NCBI GenBank assembly: GCA_023634235.1
Contig: JAMKCF010000001.1
Location: 9,116,758 to 9,180,757, forward strand
Length of the DNA stretch: 64,000 nt
DNA from: Pisaster brevispinus
Lineage: Eukaryota > Echinodermata > Asteroidea > Forcipulatida > Asteriidae
Reading direction: 5' to 3'
The translations under genes and the position numbers were made by a program. The notes beneath the pieces were generated by a model. It was given only the letters and a program-made list of their open reading frames with translations. It was not told the origin of the DNA and did not search any database. Below, one piece after another: positions 56,354-64,000 of the stretch (positions are counted from its first letter, which is position 1; each line of letters starts with the position of its first letter).

Positions 56354-59300
56354 CTATAAAACATGTGGTATACATAAATGTTAATTTCAGTGAGCAGATC
56401 CTTGGTTTATAACCTACAATTATTGACTTACAGAGACCTGATGAGTTATGTGATTGGTGGGCTTTGAATTAACCCATGGAACTCACTGACTGTGGGTTTC
56501 ATGGCTGCCTTTTGCCATGGCGCACTTAAAAACCTTCATCACAAATAAAAAACTTTCTCTCTAGTACCCTTTACTTTAGCAAAATCACTGTGCTCTCTTG
56601 AAAACTGAAGTACGAGGCTTCAATTGGAGAATGAATGTACAAACTAAAATTTCTTTTCCTTATAGTTAAACTTGTCACAAAACATAATGGTGTGGAGTGT
56701 TAAAGAGTATGTGCTCTTCAGAGATTCACTTTTTAAAAGTTCTGTGAACAAAACCAATCCAATTAGATTTTTCCATAACAAATTTGAAAATGCAAGTTAT
56801 TAATTTTGTGCGGTAGCAGTAACACTAGAACGAGCTACTCTTCTTACCAACACTGAAGGGCTCAGCTGCAAAAGAGGTGGAAGTTGATTTTTGCTTTAGC
56901 AGCATTATTTCTTCTTTTTTGTCCACTTTATCCTGCAATGCACTCACTTGACGCTTTAATGAGGACACTTGGCCTCCAGGTTAGCTGTCCGAGGATCCAA
57001 CTCCTCCAATTCCATCAATTCCATGTCGCTTTCACTATCACTGTGTACTTGAGCTTTCTATGCAGGAGCATACATGTAAAAAAAAAACAATAAAAGCAAA
57101 ACACATTTAATATAATCTTGTACCATACTTTGGAAAACCATGCATTAAAACCCTGTGTTTCCCTAAAGGTCTGCAGCCAATAGATCGAAAACACATTTTT
57201 GTTAATTACTCGTTCAGTTTTTTTCAAAAACAGGTAAAACCCTTTAAGATATATCCTCAGACAGGCATGATTGACTTGGCCTATAACCCTTTATGCAAGT
57301 ATGACTCATGGACTCGAAATCTCCAGTTAGAAAACATGTTTACATGGGCTTGTGTACAAAAATCTGGCCCCATTGCTTTGTACATAGAATCAGATGTGCC
57401 ATTTATGGGGCTAGCAACCACAGGCCCCACCCATATGGACACTTATACGGAAATTGCTGACTGAGGGTGCATTTTTTGGCGAATCAGCAATCTTACAAGG
57501 GGGGGGTAGTGTTTATCACCACATGATCTTGTTATGGCTATTTTCACAGAGGATCCTTGTCCTTGAGTGTGTAAAAGTTCATCCACTTTACTTGAGATGT
57601 CTTGGTTTTATTTGAGGGGTGTAAAAACAAGAGCTACATGCAGAAATAAAGTCAATGTAAACATAAATTAATGTTACTTTAAATCTTACGGCAATAGACT
57701 GGCTACAAGTGCATGGGGGTATTTTTACCTCTCAATTCAATATGAATTATCAAAACTTAAGTGAAACACTGAGTTAGGATGGATGGGGGGGGGGGGTATT
57801 CATTTAGAAGAGGAAGCCCATGACCATGCACAGGGTAATTTTCTTGCGTTTGATCCCGCACTATGCAAAATTTCGTGGTTTCGCAGTGTAAAAAAAATAA
57901 TGAAAATAATAATAATATTTAAAATATTTATATATTTTTCTTTGCCAAATTATCTCTACAACGTCTGGAAAGGTTATCAGCTTTGAAAAAAATATGAAAT
58001 CAAGATTGCAAATGAGGTATATATACGTTTTCCCTGCAAAGTAACCTATGACATTCATGTAAATACTGCGGTTCCACAGTGTAAAAACATAATTATTACG
58101 AAAATATTTTTTAAAAATATCAATATTATTATTTTTTTTGCCATACTATCACTACAACGGTTACAAAGGTTAATAGCTTTGAAAAAAATATGAAATCAAC
58201 ATTGCAATTGAGGTATACACCTTTTCCCAACGTACTGCAGTGTACACGCTGCAGTAACCAATGGCACTCATGTATATCTGACAAGGGTGGGGCAAACACA
58301 GGGCCCAGTCTGAGCATCCAGGTCACATAAACATTCTGTTTTTGTATTTTTTTTTCAAAGAGGAGGGTAAGGGCCGCCTTATTAAATGGCTGCCAATGAC
58401 GGATTAAAAATACATTAAAAAGTTGTCTTCTTCAGAAAAGAAAAAAAAATAACAACTTTATTTTGGTGGAAACGGGCAGGGATGTTCTCAATCATCTCAA
58501 AAGTAACCCAGTGAGCCAAGACACAGGCTTTTGGCAAATTGAAAATGAAGAACATATTTGTGAACACTGAAAACAAGCAAGTCTGAAATTGATTGGTATG
58601 TGACTGCAGGGTTCACAGAGGCAACTGGCTAAAATAATTTGTAAAAAAATAAAAAGGGTGGACTTGTAGCTAGACCAGTCAGTGTCATCTGGTCCAAACT
58701 GGGGTTTGTATCACCTACCCTAAATATATATATTTTTAAATAGAAAGAAACAAATGAATAATAAAAGAATGAGTTAAGAAAATAAATAAAAATAAACAAA
58801 TAAATCAATCAATAAAATATTTCAAAAAACACTAATAAATAAGTCAGGAGCATACAAATAAAACAACAAACATTTAAAAGTTGAGAAGAAAAAAATAAAC
58901 AAACCAATTTATCAGCAAAAAAATTAAGCACTTGACTGTGCTGGAACTTAAAATTTTCAGCTGACACCTAAGTGTTTCCAGCTACAGCACTGGCTGTAGT
59001 TGGGTGTCAATTGTGTGCCGGTCGAATCAATTAAAAAAATGTCCCCTGCAGGGGTCCAGGTAAGAAGTACTCCCAGAAGCACAAGGATTTTGAAATATTT
59101 AAACCATCAAAGGCATTATGGAAACATTTGAATTGAATATGAAAAACAAAATCAGATATGAATCTTGGTGGGTTCTCTCGAGGGTAAAATCAGACATACC
59201 TTAGAGGCAAGCATCTCTTTACACAAGGCCTCCTGCACCTTTGCTTTGTCTAGAGTTGCTTTGAGTTTGTCCTCTTTGCTCTTTGTCTTTGCGGCAAGCG

Positions 59301-59683
59301 TAGATTTCACCTTGCCAGCCTTAGCTGGCTTGGGCTGTACTGCCTCTTCCTCCCGAGTGGCTATGAAGTCGGTCATCTTAGATGAATTCTTTCTGACACG
59401 TTTGGAGGATGAGGAAGACACTCCTTCACTGGTCGCTTGTAGTTGTACATCATCTGCCATTGAGCAGAGCACACGGTGTTGTTCCTCCAGCAGCAGTTGT
59501 TTGTTTTCTGCACAAGTAAATAAAAAAATGTTTATAGCCTAGATAAGATTCTTCCAGAGCTTTTAAATTGGTGTTAATGACGCATGTACACAATTAAAGC
59601 ATACAACTTTAACTTGCACTATCCAACTACGATGTTTGCTACACAAAGCCTGTCATCTTAATTATAGAAAAGCCCCCCCCAAA

Positions 59684-59715
<32 letters not shown>

Positions 59716-60562
59716 AAACAAACACCCCAACAAACAAAAACACACTGATGCACCGACTACCTCAAGTGTATTTTTTTTAACGAGAACTTCTAGGAAAAAA
59801 AGTCCAACTTCATCGGCAGCCATGACCATGATGACGTTTTTTGATACACTTGCAGTTGCACAATTATACTACCATGACTACTGGCTGCCGACGATTCAAT
59901 ATGCATGTTTGGTAACATGGGGGGATTGTTGAAATGGAAATAAAAGGTTTTTATATTCCAAAAGAAGTTAGAAAAACACAAATGTCTCTTTTCTTTTGTA
60001 TGTGCTTTTAATTGTAAAATGAAAAAACAAGTAACAACATGCGTTATGAACATGATGAATGTTACATGTATTTTCCATCTCATCTCAGATCTGTATAGAC
60101 TACCGGGTAATATTTTAGCAATAGGGAACGCAATTGCAAAAGCCCATTAGCCTACGGCTACGGTAAAATTCAAACAAATTAAGAGAACAATCGCGACCAA
60201 ACAACAAACTTTAAAGTAAGCTTACCATTAATTCGAAGGATTTTTCCGGGATACTTCTTGCCATCTTTAATCCGAATTTGTGACACGTCACTTTCCCTCC
60301 TTGCATTTTCACCAACACTGGTTAGGTTTACGATGATAACCTGTTTGTCGTCGATCATATAGACCAAACACCACACTTTTGACTTTACCCTTTGACTGGG
60401 TTCACTTGGTTTATTCACCTTTGGCCTATGAGCAAACTCCTTTACAGGGCCGCTGTGACCCATTGAAGATAAATGATGCTCAAAGAGTCCAAGTACATGT
60501 ACGTAACGGAGAATCACAATAGGAATAATGGCTGAGTTTTTCATTAAAATGGCGCGCAGCAT
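56173..60562 (-). CDS. Four-exon minus-strand gene, possibly BEND5-like
   Basis: Exons, in transcript order: 60562-60226, 59507-59200, 57057-56848 and 56353-56173, all with AG/GT borders on the minus strand. Exon 1 to 2 to 3 join in phase: the split codon between exons 1 and 2 becomes GAA, and exon 2 ends on a whole codon. The product would have a short folded N-terminal domain, a Ser/Lys-rich linker, an acidic coiled coil and a Pro/Ser/Thr-rich stretch. That architecture recalls the N-terminal half of BEN-domain proteins such as BEND5, but no BEN domain is in the window, so the family is a guess. Exon 3 carries a one-base frameshift. The exon 3-4 phases also disagree, so either the gene is decaying, an exon is missed, or the sequence has errors. 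Confidence 0.5.
56848..57057 (-). CDS. Exon 3: acidic coiled coil with frameshift
   Basis: Acceptor CCTGCATAG|AAAGC, donor AGTGTTG|GTAAG. It starts in the frame set by exon 2 (KAQVHSDSESDMELMELEEL, DPRTANLEAK). It meets a stop about 100 bp in, and the continuation LKRQVSALQDKVDKKEEIML is open one base out of frame. The 210-bp length fits loss of one base from a 211-bp exon. Confidence 0.5.
57070..59199. other. Intron of the minus-strand gene
   Basis: Contains G-runs (57500-57506, 57784-57796), the tandem duplication at 57878-58290 and simple AAATAAAT-type sequence at 58725-58930. No exon was recognised within it. Confidence 0.45.
57878..58290. repeat. Two-copy tandem duplication of about 195-220 bp
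   Basis: Copy 1 runs from GGTTTCGCAGTGTAAAAAAA (57878) and copy 2 from GGTTCCACAGTGTAAAAACA (58069). Both continue into TTTGCCA-AC-TCTCTACAACG, AGCTTTGAAAAAAATATGAA and AACCTATGGCATTCATGTA-type ends. Confidence 0.8.
59200..59507 (-). CDS. Exon 2: Glu/Lys/Ser-rich
   Basis: Acceptor TTTACTTGTGCAG|AAAAC and donor GCCTCTAAG|GTATG. Reads NKQLLLEEQHRVLCSMADDV, then a Ser-rich and basic SSSSSKRVRKNSSK and an Ala/Lys-rich coiled-coil-like end, EDKLKATLDKAKVQEALCKE. 102 whole codons after the split codon, no stops. The best-supported exon of the gene. Confidence 0.6.
60226..60562 (-). CDS. Exon 1: start and small folded domain
   Basis: Open from 60562. Two start candidates exist: ATG 60562 (MLRAILMKNSAIIPIV) and an ATG about 33 codons later (MGHSGPVKEFAHRPKVNKPS). 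The second looks more natural. The domain VWCLVYMIDDKQVIIVNLTS...IKDGKKYPGKILRIN has the W-x-V/I...KYPGKIL pattern seen at the N-terminus of several BEN-domain and coiled-coil proteins. It ends ATTAATG|GTAAGC. A short GC-rich AAAATGGCGCGC stretch just upstream (about 60546-60557) resembles a YY1-type promoter motif. Confidence 0.5.
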
Positions 60563-60569
60563 GGGGCCT

Positions 60570-61555
60570 TGCGCATAATCGTAGCATTGGAATTTTTACC
60601 ACCATACTTTGGGCAGGTGGTGAAACGTGCCTTCAGTCATGTGCGCAAATTGTGGATTGTTTGTAATGCTCGTGTCATATTTTATTTCAAAAAAACACAT
60701 ATTAAAAGTATATTTGGGCAAAGTTTTAAAAAATTAAAACTTTCGAGGAAGTAGTTGTTTTTAATATTGCATAAAACACACCCAATTTAAAGTGGTCGAT
60801 CCCAACAAACAATTTGTACAACAAAATAATTTGTACACGTTGGCAGAGGTAAAATACATGCCACGTTATTGCAAATAGTCTGGTTCCCAGACCGAAATAT
60901 GCAAAGATCTCTAGACACCTTGTATGAGAGTTCGGCAGTTATCGTTGTGGGAACCTGGCGAACCGGGGTAGGCTACCACACTGAGCTCGATGAAGAGATA
61001 AATACATACCCCAATTACCATGGCCATGCACTGATGTACGTACGACGCGTTCTATAATTAATAGCAGACCGATCAAAATTTTGTTGGCCAGAAGAGATTT
61101 TGTTCTTCTATGGTTTGTTCATGATCACTGTGATTGTCAACTGATCAGTGTGAGTTCTGCTGGAATCAGGATTCATTGAGATTGATGAATCAACTTCATC
61201 GCTTATTTACACACACTTGCAATAAAGTGACAATTGTCTCCAGTAGATAAACTAAATAAATTAAGTCTATACCACTAACACTTAACTACCTGCTAAATGC
61301 AAATAAATCAAGTAAATGTCAAGTAAATAATACAATTTATATACAAGTTGTGAAGGAAACACAAAAAGTCAAAAAGACTTGTAACGTATTCCCATGAGCC
61401 CTCCTAAGAAAACAAGTAACAAGAATCCCACTATCCCCCCAAACGATAGCAATATTTTCCCGTTCGCCCCCCCTTACCCCAACCCAAAGGAAGATAACAG
61501 TTACAATATAAAATAGTATTTTGCACAAGTTACTTTGGTGTGTCGAATAATAAGT
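60570..61555. other. Intergenic region
   Basis: 5' flank of the minus-strand gene, then AT-rich DNA and a C-rich patch at 61430-61490. No supported gene. Confidence 0.4.
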
Positions 61556-61557
61556 GA

Positions 61558-63000
61558 TTAAGTTTTATTTTCACCAATACCGAGAAAATGTTCATTGAAG
61601 AGTGATTTGAAAACTGTGAGAGATTTGGCAGATTTAATGTTGAACGGTAATTCATTCCCTTGATAACAAACACTTTGATGGAGAATTGTAGTTTTGCACC
61701 TGATTTTTTGCAATGTGTTCGACTTTTTACGTATGTTAAATTTATGACTATATGCTGGAAAGAAATTATCGAATATGGCTGGGAGGACTTTTTGTTGATA
61801 TTTATACATGAAAGTCGCTAGCTGTTAAGCGTAAATATCATAAACAAGTCCTGCAATATATCGTAAGACCCTTTTTTGCAAAATATTTATTTTATTTTAT
61901 TTAGTTGGGTAGGTACCTGCCCAAACACTTGCAATACGTTATATAAGGTAAGATTATAGTGTTATACAGAGTAAGTAAATATTTACGTGAGATAACTCTC
62001 CTAATGACCCCAACATTTTGGGATATTTTTTGAATTACTGAATCAATTTGTTTTTTCCATGCCAAATGTTCATCGATGCAGATACCAAGAAATTTAGTAT
62101 GATCAGCTTGCTGAACTTGTAAGCCATCAAGATAGATCTTAACTTCAGTTCTGTCATCTCTTTTGATTTGTACGAAAAGGGATAAACTTTGTTTTTGGGC
62201 ATTTAATGAAAGCTTGTTGGCAGAAAACCATTCAGATAAGTTACTTGAAACTCTGTTATTGAAACAGTGGTTTTGAGATCTGGATGACTAACAAACTGGT
62301 ATCATCTGCAAATAATGTTATGGAGGCACCTTCCATGACCAACTTCTTAAATCGTTTATATAAATAACAAAAAGAAGAGGTCCCAGGATAGACCCCTGGG
62401 GGATGCCTGTCTGAATTGTTCCGTAGGATGATTTAGTACCATTGTATTGGACATACTGCTGCCTGTTAGTAAGGTAATTAGCAAATAAGTTTAGCGGTGT
62501 ACCCCGTATGCCATAATGATTAAGCTTGTTAAGTAGGATCCCATGGTTTAGTGTATCAAATGCCTTTGATAGACTCTAAGAAAACACCGGATGTAAAGTT
62601 GCCTTTGTCAAATGCATTAGATATATCTTTAGTAATTTTAACAAGTGGCATGTAGGTTCAGTGCTTTGCACGGAACCCAAACTGATGGTTACTTAGTAAC
62701 TCATGTTTATTTTTAAATTTTAATAATATGATTATACACAGCTCTCTCGAAAAGTTTTGAGATAACTGGCAGAACAGAAATCGGCCTGTAATTGCTAAAT
62801 AATCTGGAATCGTCTCCTTTAAATATAGGAGTAACCCTGGCAATTTTAAATTGGTCAGAAACATTACCATGAATGGAACACTCATTAAAGATATGTACAA
62901 GGGGAAGTGATATCGACTGAATTATGAATTTAATTACGCTTGGGTCAAACTCGTCAAAGCCAGCACTTTTCCCTGAAGCCAGAGAGTTCAAGAAGTTCAA
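61558..63000 (-). mobile_element. Jockey/CR1-superfamily LINE, 5'-truncated
   Basis: Minus-strand RT and C-terminal region only. It starts at about 63000 with NFLNSLASGKSAGFDEFDPS and ends with a stop at 61558-61560. The endonuclease is missing, which is ordinary 5' truncation. No poly-A tail was identified at the 3' end. Confidence 0.8.
61558..63000 (-). pseudogene. LINE reverse transcriptase, broken
   Basis: Blocks in order: FKIARVTPIFKGDDSRLFSN and YRPISVLPVISKLFER (62713-63000), HELLSNHQFGFRAKH after a shift, then AFDTLNHGILLNKLNHYGIR, GIPQGSILGPLLFVIYINDL near 62400, and SITLFADDTSLLV with the catalytic Asp pair at about 62298-62320. The thumb has KFLGICIDEHLAWKKQID near 62080, and the C-terminal tail is open at 61558-61809 (PAIFDNFFPAYSHKFNIRKK). 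There are at least four shifts or stops; one stop after FGFRAKH is near 62655. Confidence 0.8.
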
Positions 63001-63280
63001 GATAGTTCAATAAGTTCTTGCACAGACCATAGAGGAAGGAAACACAAGGAGTTTGAACGACCCGCCTAATACCCACAGGGGTCTTAATGGTCAATTACAA
63101 GCCAATTAGCGAGCTTGCTGGCCAGTGGTAAGCTATGCTGACCATTGCTGACCAGCGTCTGTGTGAAAGATTTACGACCGCGAAAAGGACTATCTATGCA
63201 CAATGTCTGTTACCGCGGCCTGGTCAATCATTGGAGGAATGATTCGCTTTGCTCACGAACAAACAACCGACTGGAAAACA

Positions 63281-63296
63281 CATTTCGCATGCGCAG
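63281..63296. promoter_or_regulatory. NRF1-like site
   Basis: TTTCGCATGCGCAGTAG contains the palindromic GCATGCGCA core of the NRF1 site, common in animal housekeeping promoters. It overlaps the candidate start codon at 63289. Confidence 0.4.
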
Positions 63297-63399
63297 TAGC
63301 ACCCTAGTAGAGCAAGCTGTGCGCCATGCTTTTCATCGTAACTGCGATAGAATTCTGAATCAATTGAATTTTGAATGGTCAAAATCGGACTTCAGGAAG
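63289..63399 (+). CDS. Candidate first coding exon
   Basis: From ATG 63289 the frame reads 37 codons (MRSSTLVEQAVRHAFHRNCD, then RILNQLNFEWSKSDFRK). It ends at AGGAAG|GTAAGTAAA, a consensus donor, in phase 0. The same frame is open upstream to 63145, so the start could be earlier or the exon could be all UTR. No family recognised. The following intron runs off the window. Confidence 0.35.
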
Positions 63400-64000
63400 G
63401 TAAGTAAACACCAAAATAATGTGATCATTAAAGTGACGAAAACTGATAAATATGCTCCAACATTTTTCTGATTTTAGTGTTTTGGGGCTAATTTTGGCCG
63501 ATCCAAAGTTGGAGATGTGGAAAGCATTTATATACTGCTATGCATAGTGCATCGCAAGATGTGGTGCGGTGGTGTGCAGAAATTTTATGGAGGGTTTTTC
63601 GTTGTTGCTTTTTTATCTTTTTATACATTTTTGCTTGTTCCCACTCCTTGATGAATAAGGTTCTGAATACTTTGTGGGTTCTTTGAAGACTCAGCTAGTT
63701 ATCCGGTCATGATTTGTTGTCATTATTATTGATGCGAGAGTTGTGTGGACGTCCTCGAGAGATATTTGTTTAAAATTGTTCTCTTTTTGAGTCCGATTTT
63801 TCTAAATTGTTCTTGATTAGTAGTAAGATTTTGTGTTTTAGTAGTTTTTGAGGGTGAAGAGAATAAAAATTTGTGGCTGGAATCTTGGATTTTGGGAAAT
63901 CATTTTCTACAAAACGAGTGCTGAATGCTGTAGTTGTAGTACGGTACAGTCTACAGTGCACGGCAGCATGGACAGTGACGTCATTCAAGATGGCAGCCAG
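63400..64000. other. Probable intron, with promoter-like window end
   Basis: No gene seen. The last 15 bases contain CAAGATGGCAGCC, close to the YY1 initiator motif CAAGATGGCGGC often found at start codons of animal genes. They may mark another transcription start just beyond the window. Confidence 0.35.

Overview
This window looks like nuclear DNA of an invertebrate animal, most likely a marine one. It is AT-rich, it has spliceosomal exon boundaries (GT...AG), and there is no operon structure. Its repeats are animal-type: DIRS and Ngaro tyrosine-recombinase retrotransposons, CR1/Rex1-, L2- and Jockey-like LINEs, tRNA-Leu-derived SINEs, a hAT transposon and a Helitron-type Rep. That mix suits an invertebrate deuterostome such as an echinoderm, hemichordate or amphioxus, but the species is inference only.

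Layout. 0.8-3.0 kb: pieces of a minus-strand gene (a PB1-like exon and a possible first exon), then a GTCGAC minisatellite. 3.4-9.1 kb: a decayed DIRS element with inverted terminal repeats, gag, RT-RNase H and a tyrosine recombinase; a 260-bp ITR-ICR-ITR palindrome follows. 9.4-13.3 kb: two copies of a hairpin-ended, satellite-bearing repeat family. 13.3-14.1 kb: a SINE inside a 226-bp-arm palindrome. 14.1-19.5 kb: a Helitron Rep piece, a LINE, and an opposite-strand wreck with a PHD-like finger and a putative cysteine protease. 23.4-24.5 kb: a three-exon remnant of unknown family. 24.9-27.9 kb: a second LINE. 29.3-45.6 kb: a large zone of inverted and tandem duplications of the hairpin-ended family, surrounding one chromo-barrel-like exon (38.5-38.9 kb). 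46.7-51 kb: a minus-strand Ngaro element with gag, RT-RNase H, a gutted recombinase and an SGNH hydrolase. 51.6-53.2 kb: an L2-like LINE lacking its RT. 53.8-55.8 kb: a broken hAT transposase. 56.2-60.6 kb: a four-exon minus-strand gene. 61.5-63.0 kb: a Jockey-like LINE. 63.3-64 kb: a possible promoter and first exon on the plus strand.

No mobile element here looks fully autonomous: every multi-domain ORF has stops or frameshifts. The only intact catalytic unit is the DIRS recombinase C-terminal ORF. The strongest unexplained signal is the repeat family at 9.4-13.3 and 29-45.6 kb. Its copies carry a terminal stem whose two halves change together, plus internal 130-144-bp satellites that seem to have grown by amplifying parts of the element. 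Host-gene calls rest on short exons and are provisional.
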